Positions 8,622 to 16,782 of a stretch of DNA of 48,420 nucleotides are shown one piece after another. Position 1 is the stretch's first letter, and each line of letters starts with the position of its first letter. This stretch comes from JAMXLO01 sp036265005 (GTDB lineage: Bacteria; Pseudomonadota; Alphaproteobacteria; Acetobacterales; Acetobacteraceae): the NCBI GenBank assembly GCA_036265005.1, contig DATAPW010000034.1, forward strand, positions 1 through 48,420, read 5' to 3'. The notes beneath the pieces were generated by a model, which searched no databases, was not told the origin of the DNA, and saw nothing but the letters and a program-made list of their open reading frames with translations. The position numbers and the translations under genes are program-made.

Positions 8622-9001
8622 CGACCACTTCTCGCTTTTCTTGCGATTTTCTGCAGTTTGCCGCGACTGCTTGTTCGCCATTTTGTCCGGGGCCCGCTTC
8701 GCTTTCGGCTTTTCGCGGTCAATTTCCCAACTCTGCGGCACCTGCTGTCCAATACGCGCTGGCAGATGACATCCCCGTAGGAGTCCCAGCGGGACATGCC
8801 GGGAGCTTTGCGGGCTCGGCCGGCCAGCCCCTCCGCGACCCAGCGCCGCAAGGACCCGGAACGTCGTGGTGGCCGGCACGCCGCTGGCCGCGACAATAGG
8901 CGGTCCGCGCCGCCGGTCACGCGACCTGATTGCCATAGCCGCGGCAACGCAGTCGCGCTATAAGAACAAACAGGGAACCATAGCGCGCCAGGAGCCACCC
9001 A
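8622..9001. other. Gene-free interval upstream of the HGGxSTG gene
   Basis: About 380 bases without a supported gene. The left part is AT-richer than the neighbouring genes. The minus strand is open in two frames here and gives a lysine/arginine-rich peptide, but without a start signal or family match. The last bases, GCCAGGAGCCACCC just before ATG 9002, provide a ribosome-binding site for the next gene. Confidence 0.5.
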
Positions 9002-9856
9002 ATGCCCACACCCACCATCGCCACCAAACGCCGCGGCAACCCCAACCTCGGGCTGGCGCAGCGGTGTGGCGCGCGCACCCGCGCCGGATGCCCGTGCCGC
9101 GCGCCGGCGATCCGCAGCAAGCTCCGCTGCCGCATGCATGGCGGGCGCAGCACCGGCCCGCGAACGCCTGCAGGCATCGCCCGCATTCGCGCCGCCCGCA
9201 CCATCCACGGGCGCTACGGCGCCGAGTTCAGGGCGTATGTTCGCCACGTGCTGGTCAGGCTGCGCCGCGGGCGGGTGGTGCAGGACGCCATCCGCTACGG
9301 TGCCTGGCTGCCGCCCGACCTGGCCGCACGCCGGTTTTCGGCGCCGGAACTGAAGGATCCGCCCTGGCCCACCGGTGGGCTGAGCCCCGCCCAGGACCGC
9401 GCGGTGCTGCGCGCCGAGGCAGCAGCCCTTGCACCATGGAAGCGCGCCATTGCCGCGGGGAAGCAGTCACGCCGAAATGCCCGGGCACAACCCCATGCAC
9501 CAGAAGCCCCGCCGGTCGCCGCCGCGACATTGCGCGACGCGACCGCACAACCCCATGCACCAGAAGCGCCGCCAGTCGCCGCCGCGGCATCGCGCTACCC
9601 CGCGGCAAAACCCCATGCACCTGTACCGCCGCCGTCGCACAGCCTGCGCTGCCGGCTGCTGGCCAGCACCCACCACAGCGGACGCCGCATCACGCCGGCC
9701 GTAGCCGCTTGCCTCGCCCGAGCATCAGCAGCGCCGACCACGCCAGCGACGGCAGCAGCGCGACCACCAGCGCTGCCGCAACGCCCAGCGGCACCGCCGC
9801 CAGGTGCAAGGTCAGCAGCGCCAGCCCGAATCCCGGCATCGCGCGCAGCGCACTGA
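9002..9856 (+). CDS. HGGxSTG-motif zinc-finger-like protein with repetitive tail
   Basis: The first ~80 residues carry C22, C30, C32, C43 and H46, then HGGRSTGPRTPAGIAR. This is the motif of small Cys/His proteins often found near phage or mobile genes; the Cys/His set suggests a zinc site. The remainder (about 95-284) is low-complexity, rich in Ala, Pro and Arg, and includes PHAPEAPPVAAA repeats encoded by 60-bp DNA repeats (9487-9640). A well-placed AGGAG precedes ATG 9002. The 3' end runs 167 nt into the convergent membrane-protein gene at 9690-10493, and that last part reads like antisense translation. The true protein may therefore be shorter, or the original stop may have been lost by frameshift. 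The N-terminal call is good; the C terminus is doubtful. Molecular role unknown. Confidence 0.62.
   Translation: MPTPTIATKRRGNPNLGLAQRCGARTRAGCPCRAPAIRSKLRCRMHGGRSTGPRTPAGIARIRAARTIHGRYGAEFRAYVRHVLVRLRRGRVVQDAIRYGAWLPPDLAARRFSAPELKDPPWPTGGLSPAQDRAVLRAEAAALAPWKRAIAAGKQSRRNARAQPHAPEAPPVAAATLRDATAQPHAPEAPPVAAAASRYPAAKPHAPVPPPSHSLRCRLLASTHHSGRRITPAVAACLARASAAPTTPATAAARPPALPQRPAAPPPGARSAAPARIPASRAAH
9487..9640 (+). repeat. 60-bp direct repeats, about 2.5 units, inside the HGGxSTG gene
   Basis: Units begin at 9487, 9547 and 9607, each with ACCCCATGCACC near its start. Units 1 and 2 are roughly 85% identical across 60 bases; the third diverges after about 35. Sixty is a multiple of three, so the repeat keeps frame and encodes a repeated PHAPEAPPVAAA-type segment. 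Confidence 0.8.
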
Positions 9857-10493
9857 CCATGATCGCCGCCGCCATCGCGCCGCCCACCCGGGGCAGCATC
9901 AGGAACGCGAAGCTGGTGAAGGCCACCGGGAACACCGCCGCCATGCCGGTCAACCCGGGGCCGAGGGCGCGGCTGCCGGTGACCACCGCGCCGACCACCA
10001 GCCCCACCATGGCGGCGCGCATCGGCAACTCGAACCATCGCCGCCGCACCGGCCCGGACGGCGCCGACGTCTCGCGCGGCACGTGTCGCGTCGCCGCCAG
10101 GCTGGCCAGCACGGCGCCCAGGTTGAGCACCACCGCGCCGGCCACGTCCCACTCGACCAGGCGGATCAGCAGCACCGCGACGAACCATGCGGCGAGGCCG
10201 CCGGCCAGCGCCCAGCCCCAGCGCAGCACCGGTGCGAGCAGCGCCAGCGTCGCCAGGAACACGAACGTCGCGGCATTCGTCGCAAAGCTGCCGAGGGCGC
10301 TGGCGGCGATGAAGCCGGCATCGTGCTGCAGCGCCAGCATGGCGTAGGCCGGGCCGGCGCCGATCGGCAGCGAGACGATCAGCCCGCCCCAGAACGGCCC
10401 GGCCGCCTCGGCCGCCACCGTGGCGGCGACCACCACGAAAGCGCTGACCGCGGCACGTGCCAGCAGGCCAAGCCAGAACACGCCCAGCGTCAT
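9690..10493 (-). CDS. Polytopic membrane protein of unknown function
   Basis: A 267-residue, very hydrophobic protein with about eight predicted transmembrane segments and no catalytic motif I recognise. It looks internally duplicated: the first half has GPFWGGLIVSLPIGAGPAY and the second half GPGLTGMAAVFPVAFTSFA, both a GP-x-x-x-G followed by a proline-containing helix. The two halves are joined by a basic cytoplasmic-type loop around residues 140-155 (PVRRRWFE). It starts 36 nt after the der stop and is likely the last gene of the bamB-der operon. Its 3' end overlaps the convergent HGGxSTG frame. It could be a small-molecule exporter or a GlpM-like membrane protein; neither can be shown here. 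Confidence 0.78.
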   Translation of the reverse strand: MTLGVFWLGLLARAAVSAFVVVAATVAAEAAGPFWGGLIVSLPIGAGPAYAMLALQHDAGFIAASALGSFATNAATFVFLATLALLAPVLRWGWALAGGLAAWFVAVLLIRLVEWDVAGAVVLNLGAVLASLAATRHVPRETSAPSGPVRRRWFELPMRAAMVGLVVGAVVTGSRALGPGLTGMAAVFPVAFTSFAFLMLPRVGGAMAAAIMVSALRAMPGFGLALLTLHLAAVPLGVAAALVVALLPSLAWSALLMLGRGKRLRPA

Positions 10494-10529
10494 GGCCGGC
10501 GCCAGGCCGGCCGCAACGCGCCGGCAGGG

Positions 10530-11870
10530 TCACCCGTCGGCATACGGGTTCTTCGTCCCCCGCAATTGCAGCCGGATCGGTGTGCCGGGCAACTCGAACG
10601 CCTCGCGCAGGCTGTTCACCAGGTAGCGCTGGTAGTCCTCGGGCAACTGCTCCGCCCTGGTGCCGAACGCGACGAAGGTCGGCGGCCGCGCCTTCGCCTG
10701 GGTGATGTAGCGCAGCTTCAGCCGCCGTCCGCTCACCAGCGGCAACTGGTGCCGCTCCAGCGCCTGCTCGAACCAGCGGTTCAGCGCGGCGGTCGGCAGG
10801 CGGGTGTTCCACACCGCGTGCGCCCGGCGGACCGCAGGCAGCAGCTTGTCCACCCCCATGCCGGTCAGCGCCGATATTGTCACCACCGGCAGGCCCTTGA
10901 GCTGTGCCAGGCTTTCGCCCAGCCGCTCGGTAATCAACCGCCGCGTCTTCGACCGGTCGGCGACCGCGTCCCACTTGTTCAGCGCGAGCACGCAGGCGCG
11001 ACCCTCGCGCTCCACGAGTTGCGCGATCTGCAGGTCCTGGTCGTGCAGCCCATCGACCGCGTCCACCACCAGCACCACCACCTCGGCCAGCTTCAGCGCG
11101 CCGATCGCGGCGCCGACCGCCAGCTTCTCCAGTTGCGCCTCGACCCGCGCGCGGCGGCGCAGGCCGGCGGTGTCCACCAGCTCGATCGGCCCGTTCCGGT
11201 CGCTCAGCACCACCGCGACGGCATCCCGCGTCAGCCCGGGCTCGGGACCGGTCAGCATGCGCTCCTCGCCGATCAGCCGGTTCAGCAGCGTGGATTTGCC
11301 ACTGTTCGGCCTGCCGACGATCGCCAGCTTCAGCGGCCGTGCCGCAGCCTCCGCCGCGTCCGCCTCGGCCTCCGCCGGCGGCAGCCGGTCGGCGATCTCC
11401 GACATCAGCTCGGATATGCCCTCGCCATGCTCGGCCGACACCGCAAGCGGCTCGCCCAGCCCGAGCTCGAACGCGTCCAGCACCGCGGATCGCGTCGAGC
11501 GTCCTTCCGCCTTGTTGGCGACCAGCAGCACCTGCCGGCCCTGCCGCCGCAGCCACTGGGCGAAATGCCGGTCGGCCGGTGTGACACCGCTGCGCGCATC
11601 CACCACGAACACGACCACATCGGCCGCCTCGGTCGCCACGCCGGCGCCTTCGCGCATCCGGCCGGCCAGCGATTCAGGCGGCGCTTCCTCCAGGCCGGCG
11701 GTGTCCACCAGGCGGACCAGCCGCCCGCGCAGCATCGCCTCGGTCTCCTTGCGGTCGCGGGTCACGCCGGGCGTATCGGCGACCAGCGCCATGCGCCGCC
11801 CGGCGAGCCGGTTGAACAGCGTGCTCTTGCCGACGTTCGGCCGTCCCGCAATGACCACCAGAGGCAACAT
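10530..11870 (-). CDS. der: Ribosome biogenesis GTPase Der (EngA)
   Basis: The 446-residue protein has the tandem GTPase architecture unique to Der. The first G domain has GRPNVGKST (residues 9-17), DTPGVTRD and VDTAGLE. The second G domain starts near residue 175 with GRPNSGKST, EPGLTRD, VDTAGLRRRAR and NKWD. A C-terminal KH-like domain ends in GTPIRLQLRGTKNPY. Der acts in maturation of the 50S ribosomal subunit and is essential in most bacteria. The gene lies 15 nt after bamB, in the order TPR protein-bamB-der, the same as yfgM-bamB-der in enterobacteria; this independently supports all three calls. Confidence 0.97.
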   Translation of the reverse strand: MLPLVVIAGRPNVGKSTLFNRLAGRRMALVADTPGVTRDRKETEAMLRGRLVRLVDTAGLEEAPPESLAGRMREGAGVATEAADVVVFVVDARSGVTPADRHFAQWLRRQGRQVLLVANKAEGRSTRSAVLDAFELGLGEPLAVSAEHGEGISELMSEIADRLPPAEAEADAAEAAARPLKLAIVGRPNSGKSTLLNRLIGEERMLTGPEPGLTRDAVAVVLSDRNGPIELVDTAGLRRRARVEAQLEKLAVGAAIGALKLAEVVVLVVDAVDGLHDQDLQIAQLVEREGRACVLALNKWDAVADRSKTRRLITERLGESLAQLKGLPVVTISALTGMGVDKLLPAVRRAHAVWNTRLPTAALNRWFEQALERHQLPLVSGRRLKLRYITQAKARPPTFVAFGTRAEQLPEDYQRYLVNSLREAFELPGTPIRLQLRGTKNPYADG

Positions 11871-11885
11871 TGTCGATGCGCACCC

Positions 11886-13229
11886 TCAGCGGAGCGCCAG
11901 CAGCCTGCCGTCGTCCGTAACCACGAAGACGGTGCCATCCACAACCACCGGCCCAAGCGACGCAGCGCCGGACAGCTTCTGCTGGCCGAGGATCTCGCCG
12001 CTATAGGGACTGACCGCCAGCGCCTGCTTGTTGGTGCCGGCGACGATCAGCCGGTCGCCGGCCAGCAGCGGGCCGAACCAGGTAATGGGATCCTTCTGCT
12101 TCTCGGGATCGTCCCACCGCGGCAGGTCGGTCGCCCAGGCCACCCGGCCATCGTCGCGGCTGACCGCGGCGATCCGCTGGTCGAGCGAGACGATGAACAG
12201 CCAGGAGCCGGCCGCCCAGAGGCTGTCCTCGCCGGAAACCTCGCGTTCCCACAGGCGCCGCCCGGTCGGCAGATCGACCGCGACCATCAGCCCGCCCATG
12301 CTGATCGCATACACCCGGCCGTCGGCGACCACCGGCAAGCCACGGATCGCGGAGAAGTCCGCCAGGCTGCCGCTGCGCACCGCGGCCGACAGCGTGTCGG
12401 TCCACACCACGGTGCCGGAGTCGGCGCGCATCGTCGCCAGTTCGCCCGAGCCGAAGCCGGCGACGACGAGGCCCCCGGCATAGGCGGGCGCCGGCCGGCC
12501 CAGCACGCTCGTCGTGGCGTTGGCGGCCTGGTGCGTCCAAAGCTGCCGCCCGTCATCCGCGGCGAGCGCCAGCAGCCTGTCCTGGATCGTGGTGACGAAC
12601 AGCCTGCCCTCCACCACGGTCGGCGCCGACCGCGTCGGCGTCCCGATGGTGTTGCGCCAGCGCACGCTGCCCTTGGCAGCATCCAGTGCGACCGCCTCCG
12701 CCAGGCCGTTGACCGCGTACACCGTGCCCTGGTCGACCGCGAGGCCGCCGCCGATGTTGGTGCTGTCGTCGTCCTCCTGCCTGGTGTCGAACCGCCAGAC
12801 CCGGTGGCCGCCGGCGATGTCGAACGCCGACACCACGGCGTCGGAGTCCATCACATAGACGATGCCGTCGGCGGCGACCGGCTGGGCCATGATCTTGCGG
12901 CGGTAGCCGCCACCCGCGCCGATCCCGGCGCTCCAGGCCTCGGCCAGATGGTCGCCGGCGGCCAGATGCGCCATGAAATGCGCCGGATTGCCGCCGGCCT
13001 GGGGCCACGCCGCATTGCGCACATCGGGCGGCAACGTGACCTTCGGCGTAGCCTCGTCCACCGACAGGCCGTGGCGCGTCACCATGACCGGCTCGCGCTT
13101 GCCCTGCAACGGCACCTTGTGGGTGCCGAACCAGTCGTCCCACAGGCCGCAGCCGCCCAGCGCGAGCGGCGCCAGCAAAGCTGCCCGGCGGGCTATGTTC
13201 ACACCGTCTTTCCCCGCCATCCTGCTCAT
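11886..13229 (-). CDS. bamB: Outer-membrane assembly lipoprotein BamB (PQQ-type beta-propeller)
   Basis: A 447-residue lipoprotein. The N terminus MSRMAGKDGVNIARR runs into a hydrophobic stretch ending in the lipobox LGGC. The mature part is a series of PQQ-like beta-propeller repeats (W-x-x-x-TG/AG patterns such as GGHRVWRFDT, KGSVRWRN, DDGRQLWTH, PTGRRLWERE, YSGEILGQQ). In the BAM complex BamB scaffolds BamA during insertion of outer-membrane beta-barrels, acting at the periplasmic face of the outer membrane. ATG 13229 overlaps the upstream stop as ATGA; ATG 13220 is an alternative. An open frame extends 100 codons further but crosses the preceding gene. Position directly before der supports BamB rather than a PQQ dehydrogenase. 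Confidence 0.93.
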   Translation of the reverse strand: MSRMAGKDGVNIARRAALLAPLALGGCGLWDDWFGTHKVPLQGKREPVMVTRHGLSVDEATPKVTLPPDVRNAAWPQAGGNPAHFMAHLAAGDHLAEAWSAGIGAGGGYRRKIMAQPVAADGIVYVMDSDAVVSAFDIAGGHRVWRFDTRQEDDDSTNIGGGLAVDQGTVYAVNGLAEAVALDAAKGSVRWRNTIGTPTRSAPTVVEGRLFVTTIQDRLLALAADDGRQLWTHQAANATTSVLGRPAPAYAGGLVVAGFGSGELATMRADSGTVVWTDTLSAAVRSGSLADFSAIRGLPVVADGRVYAISMGGLMVAVDLPTGRRLWEREVSGEDSLWAAGSWLFIVSLDQRIAAVSRDDGRVAWATDLPRWDDPEKQKDPITWFGPLLAGDRLIVAGTNKQALAVSPYSGEILGQQKLSGAASLGPVVVDGTVFVVTDDGRLLALR

Positions 13230-13891
13230 CCGCCCAATCGGTTCAGCAGGCCGCCTGCCCGCCCGCGGACACCACTCGGTGCCGTCGTGTCCTGCGCCAG
13301 GCGACGCAAAGTCGTCTTCGCCTGGTCCGTTTTGCCGACGCGGAGGTCCAGCAGCGCAAGCTGCTCCTCGGCGAGCGCATGCCAGACATTGTCGGGCGCG
13401 GTCAGCGCCTTCAGCCGGGATTCCAGCAGCGCGGGATCGCCATGGTCGATCTGGTGCTCCGCCCATAGCAGGCTCGCCAGGTCGCGCAGCAGCGGATCGG
13501 CCGCGTTGTCGGCCGCCACCTGGTCCCACAGCGCGGTGGCGCCCGTGAGGTCGCCGGCATCCGCCTTCAGCGCCGCGTCGCGCAGTCGGGCGAGCGTGCG
13601 GTATCCCTCGGGGGCGGTGGCCGTCAGCTTGTCGAACGCGGCGATCGCGGCGGCCCGGTTGGCCGCGCTGGTGCCGGCGGCGGTGGCATCCGCCAGCGTC
13701 ATCGCGGTGAGGTATTGCACGGCCGCGGCCTGGTCCTGTCGCGCCTGGTACCAGCGCCAGCCCTGCCAGGCGGCAGCGGCGACCACGATGAGCAGCGCGG
13801 CCCCGAAAATGACCCCGCCATACCGCTTGAACAGCTGCTGGGCGCGTTCGGCGCGAAGTTCCTCATCGACCTCGTCAAAAATGTCGACCAC
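13226..13891 (-). CDS. YfgM-like tetratricopeptide membrane-anchored protein
   Basis: 221 residues from a GTG start. The N-terminal cytoplasmic part (VDIFDEVDEELRAERAQQL) is followed by one transmembrane helix (about residues 25-45, GGVIFGAALLIVVAAAAW) and a periplasmic helical-repeat region of the TPR_21 type. This matches YfgM, an inner-membrane protein linked to periplasmic chaperones and the Sec translocon in E. coli. GTG 13891 follows a GAGAG-rich stretch; a longer frame from 13987 would give an arginine/cysteine-rich leader without family character. Its stop overlaps the bamB start by 4 nt (ATGA), so the two are translationally coupled. Confidence 0.85.
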   Translation of the reverse strand: MVDIFDEVDEELRAERAQQLFKRYGGVIFGAALLIVVAAAAWQGWRWYQARQDQAAAVQYLTAMTLADATAAGTSAANRAAAIAAFDKLTATAPEGYRTLARLRDAALKADAGDLTGATALWDQVAADNAADPLLRDLASLLWAEHQIDHGDPALLESRLKALTAPDNVWHALAEEQLALLDLRVGKTDQAKTTLRRLAQDTTAPSGVRGRAGGLLNRLGG

Positions 13892-14022
13892 TTGGTCTCT
13901 CGCTCTCTGCTGGCACCGGGGAATCCGGACTTCTCGCGGCGCGCCGGACCATAGCCGCGCGGATGCGGCCCGGCAAACGCATCGCAAACCATTGCTTTAC
14001 CCGACGGGCGCATGGTGTCGCC

Positions 14023-14391
14023 ATGCGGTTCCTGCTGATCCTGCTGGTGCTGGCCGGCTGCGGCGCGACGCCCGAACAGGCGCTGACCGGGGTCGCCGCC
14101 GTGGGCGTCGGCAGCATCGTGGTGATCGGCCGCAGCCCGTTCGACGCGCTGTATTCCATGCTGGCCGGCAAGGACTGCTCGGTGGTGCGGTTCGACCAGG
14201 GCAAGAGCTACTGCCGCCCGGCGGAGCCGCCGCCGGAGCCGCCGCCGTACTGCACGCGCAGCCTCGGCCTGGCCAATTGCTGGCGCGATCCGGCCAGCCT
14301 GCCCGACCATCCGACGGAACTGGGCGATGGCCCACGGGTGCTGACGCCCGAGCAGGAGGCAGACCGGACGCGGCACTGGCCACCGTTGTAG
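14023..14391 (+). CDS. Small putative lipoprotein, unknown function
   Basis: 122 residues with a clear lipoprotein signal: MRFLLILLVLAGC, where the lipobox LAGC leaves a mature protein beginning CGATPEQ. The mature part has a hydrophobic glycine-rich segment (VAAVGVGSIVVIG), the motif SPFDALYSMLAGKDCSVVRFDQGKSYC, a proline-glutamate linker (PPPEPPP), and further cysteines (YC, NC) that could form disulfides in the periplasm. I do not recognise a domain. It is divergent from the YfgM-like gene and converges with the PqiC-like gene, with only 2 nt between the stops. It is the only plus-strand gene between 9.9 and 19 kb. Confidence 0.72.
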   Translation: MRFLLILLVLAGCGATPEQALTGVAAVGVGSIVVIGRSPFDALYSMLAGKDCSVVRFDQGKSYCRPAEPPPEPPPYCTRSLGLANCWRDPASLPDHPTELGDGPRVLTPEQEADRTRHWPPL

Positions 14392-14393
14392 GT

Positions 14394-14990
14394 TCAGCGC
14401 GTCGCCGCCGCCACGTCCGTCTCAGCCTGCCGCAGCGCGTCCGCCAACGCAGCCTTCAGCCCGGCGGCGATGGCAGGCGGATCGGTGCCGGCAAGCTTCA
14501 CTTCCGCCGACTCGGTCTTCTGCAACAGCACCTTTGTCGGATTGGGCCGCTGGTCCAGCAGCACCAGCGCCAGTGCCGCCCGCGCCACGCCGGTGTTCAG
14601 ATCGGCCACCAGCGCGTCCAGTTCGCCCTCCAGCACGAAGTCGGCATTCAGCCGGCTGCCCGGCGCCACCACCGCGCTGAACAGCCCCGCATCCACCAGC
14701 CACTGCCGCAGATCGTCCTCGGCCGCCTGGGCCGGCGGCACCGCCCATTGCTCGTAGAAGTCCACATGCACGCTGCCGTCGCGCTGCAGCCATTGCAGCC
14801 CGCGCACCTCCAGCCCGGGACCCGCCTGGATGCTGCGCACCAGCAGGACGCGGCCGCGCCGACGCGGGGCGGCGACCGAACCGCGACGCACATCGAGCGG
14901 CCAGTCGCGCCGCTGCACATAGGGCGACTGGGGCAGCAGCGAACACCCACCCAGCGCCGCGACGCCCAGAAACATCAGGCGCCGCCTCAT
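14394..14990 (-). CDS. ABC-type transport auxiliary lipoprotein (PqiC/YmbA-like)
   Basis: 198 residues. MRRRLMFLGVAALGGC is a lipoprotein signal with lipobox LGGC. The mature domain matches the ABC-transport auxiliary component family: YVQRRDWPLDV, a VLLVRSIQAGPGLEVRGL strand, YEQWAVPPAQAAEDDLRQWL, and a C-terminal helix. In the related PqiABC system PqiC is an outer-membrane lipoprotein that contacts MCE proteins. Here it closes an Mla-type operon, so it is inferred to be the outer-membrane partner of MlaD, in place of MlaA or MlaC, which are absent from the window. ATG 14990 overlaps the mlaD stop by 4 nt. Confidence 0.85.
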   Translation of the reverse strand: MRRRLMFLGVAALGGCSLLPQSPYVQRRDWPLDVRRGSVAAPRRRGRVLLVRSIQAGPGLEVRGLQWLQRDGSVHVDFYEQWAVPPAQAAEDDLRQWLVDAGLFSAVVAPGSRLNADFVLEGELDALVADLNTGVARAALALVLLDQRPNPTKVLLQKTESAEVKLAGTDPPAIAAGLKAALADALRQAETDVAAATR

Positions 14991-16003
14991 CGTGCCGGCT
15001 CGGTGGTGCGCGGCGGCGGCTGGGCAAACACCTGGGCCGGATAGCGCCGCAGCGAATCGGTCACCTCGCGCAGGTTCTGCGCCGTCGCCTGCATATCGCG
15101 CAGCAGCGGGATCAGGCCCTGCTGGAGGTCCGCCGTGCCGTTGCCGGCGCGCTGCGCCGTCGCCTGCAGCGAGGCGATCAGCGCCGGCAGCCGGATTTCC
15201 GCACTGGCCAGCCTCTCGGCAGCCAGCGAGGCATTGGCGATCAGCTTCTGCATCTGCTCGCCCTGCAGCGTGTCCCGCAGCGAACCCGAGGTCCGCTTCA
15301 GGTCCGCGGTCAGGCCCGGCAGGTCGGCCGCGCGCACGGTTTCGGTGGTCGAGCGCAGCAGCGTCGCCGCCTCGGCCAGCGTGTTGTGCACATCGCCTGT
15401 CGTCAGTTCGCTGCGCAGATCGGTCAGCACCCCGGTCAATTGCGCGACCAGCGCGTCGAAGTCCACCCGGTTCAGCCTTGCCAGCACCTGCTGCGCCGCA
15501 TCCTGCACCTGGCTGAACGTACTCGGCATGGACGGGATGTATTCCGCCTTGGGCGTCCATGGCACATTGAGCGCGGGGTAGCGCGACGGATCGACGAAAT
15601 CGAGCTCGAGGTAGCTGAGCCCGGTGATGCCCTGCGATGCCAGCCGCGCCCGCAGCCCGAGCGCCACCGCCGTCTGGGTGTCCGGCATGCGCCCGATCCG
15701 CTTGGTGTCCACGACGTAGCGGACGAACACCAGGCGGTAGATGTTGCGCTCGCGGTCCAGCGACGCATCCTCGCCGTATTCGGCACTCACCAGGCCGACT
15801 GCGGTGACCCGGCCAATCGTCACGCCGCGATACTTGACGGTAGCGCCGACCTCCAGGCCCTGCACCGACTCGCTGAAATACGATTCGTACAGCGAACCAT
15901 GGCTGATTTCGCCTCCCCCGAGGAACCAGATCAGCCCGAACAGCAGGGCGATCCCGCCGACGATCAGCAGGCCGACCCGCAGGTACAGGCCGCCCCCCCT
16001 CAT
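14987..16003 (-). CDS. mlaD: MlaD-family MCE-domain protein
   Basis: 338 residues. A short cytoplasmic start is followed by one transmembrane helix (about 8-29, VGLLIVGGIALLFGLIWFL), then an MCE domain (about 38-120) containing VQGLEVGATVKYRGVTIGRV. A long helical C-terminal tail (LTGVLTDLRSEL...LLRSTTETV...LIANASLAAERLASAE) could form the helical bundle or tunnel seen in MCE proteins. MlaD binds lipid and sits on the permease of an inner-membrane ABC transporter that moves phospholipid between the two membranes. It is longer than enterobacterial MlaD (about 180 residues), as is usual in alphaproteobacteria. Start ATG 16003 overlaps the mlaF stop (ATGA). Confidence 0.92.
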   Translation of the reverse strand: MRGGGLYLRVGLLIVGGIALLFGLIWFLGGGEISHGSLYESYFSESVQGLEVGATVKYRGVTIGRVTAVGLVSAEYGEDASLDRERNIYRLVFVRYVVDTKRIGRMPDTQTAVALGLRARLASQGITGLSYLELDFVDPSRYPALNVPWTPKAEYIPSMPSTFSQVQDAAQQVLARLNRVDFDALVAQLTGVLTDLRSELTTGDVHNTLAEAATLLRSTTETVRAADLPGLTADLKRTSGSLRDTLQGEQMQKLIANASLAAERLASAEIRLPALIASLQATAQRAGNGTADLQQGLIPLLRDMQATAQNLREVTDSLRRYPAQVFAQPPPRTTEPAR

Positions 16004-16782
16004 GCGGCCTCCTTCGCCGGCAGTTCGCGGCGGAAGAACGCGCGCACGATGGGATGCGTGCTGGTATCGCGCAGCACGCGCGGATCGCCTTCGGCGATGA
16101 CCCCGCCGGCGTCCGGATAGGCGCCGCGATCCAGCATGATGCAGCGGTCGGCAATCGCCAGGATCGAGGCGAGCTCGTGCGTGACCACCACAAAGGTCGC
16201 CCCGAGGTCCTGCCGCAGGTCGAGGATCAGCTTGTCCAGACCGGCGGAGGTGATCGGGTCGAGCCCGGCCGACGGCTCGTCGAGCAGCAGCAGCGGCGGA
16301 TCGAGCGCCATCGCCCGCGCGATACCGGCACGCCGCGCCATGCCGCCGGAGATCTCCGACGGCATCAGCGGGGCGGCATCGCCCAGGCCGACCAGGCCGA
16401 GTTTCACCCGTGCCACCGCCTCGCGGCCTTCCGGCGGCAGGTCGGTGAACATCTCAAGCGGCAGTATGACGTTCTCGAGCAGGGTCATCGACCCGAACAG
16501 CGCGCCGGACTGGAACATCACGCCCATCCGGCGCTGCACCCCGTGCAGGGCCGCCTCGCCGTTCGCGCCGGTGATGGTGCGGCCGAAGATCCCGATGCGG
16601 CCGGCACTCGGCCGCAGCAGGCCGATCAGCTGCTTCATCAGCGTGGACTTGCCGCAGCCGGAACCGCCGAGGATCACGAAGATCTCGCCACGATTGACGG
16701 TGAAAGATACGTCGCGAAAGATCGTGCGGCTGCCGAAGCGCTGCGCGACGCCGTTCACCTGGATGATCGGCTCGCCGGTCAC
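16000..16782 (-). CDS. mlaF: MlaF-type ABC transporter ATP-binding protein
   Basis: 260 residues from GTG 16782, which overlaps the mlaE stop by 4 nt (GTGA). The ABC ATPase motifs are complete: Walker A GGSGCGKST (39-47), the signature as EISGGMARRAGIARA, Walker B LLLLDEPSAGLDP, and a switch histidine in VVVTHEL. The SGGMARR form of the signature is typical of the Mla/Mkl subfamily rather than of amino-acid or sugar importers. It powers lipid transport through MlaE. A longer open frame reaches 16971 but only reads the mlaE gene in another phase. Confidence 0.95.
   Translation of the reverse strand: MTGEPIIQVNGVAQRFGSRTIFRDVSFTVNRGEIFVILGGSGCGKSTLMKQLIGLLRPSAGRIGIFGRTITGANGEAALHGVQRRMGVMFQSGALFGSMTLLENVILPLEMFTDLPPEGREAVARVKLGLVGLGDAAPLMPSEISGGMARRAGIARAMALDPPLLLLDEPSAGLDPITSAGLDKLILDLRQDLGATFVVVTHELASILAIADRCIMLDRGAYPDAGGVIAEGDPRVLRDTSTHPIVRAFFRRELPAKEAA

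Noticed and set aside
8307..8936. A lysine/arginine-rich minus-strand frame in the 8.3-8.9 kb interval.
   Set aside because: It crosses a more plausible plus-strand small gene and has no start signal; a decayed phage gene cannot be excluded.
9487..9640. Regularly spaced repeats that might be a CRISPR array.
   Set aside because: The 60-bp period is a full direct repeat without unique spacers, lies in frame inside a gene and encodes a repeated peptide.
9804..15044. A plus-strand open frame of 1746 codons across the der-bamB-Mla region.
   Set aside because: It is antisense to seven well-supported genes, is low-complexity (Arg, Gln, His rich) and has no domain. It is an effect of high GC and codon bias.
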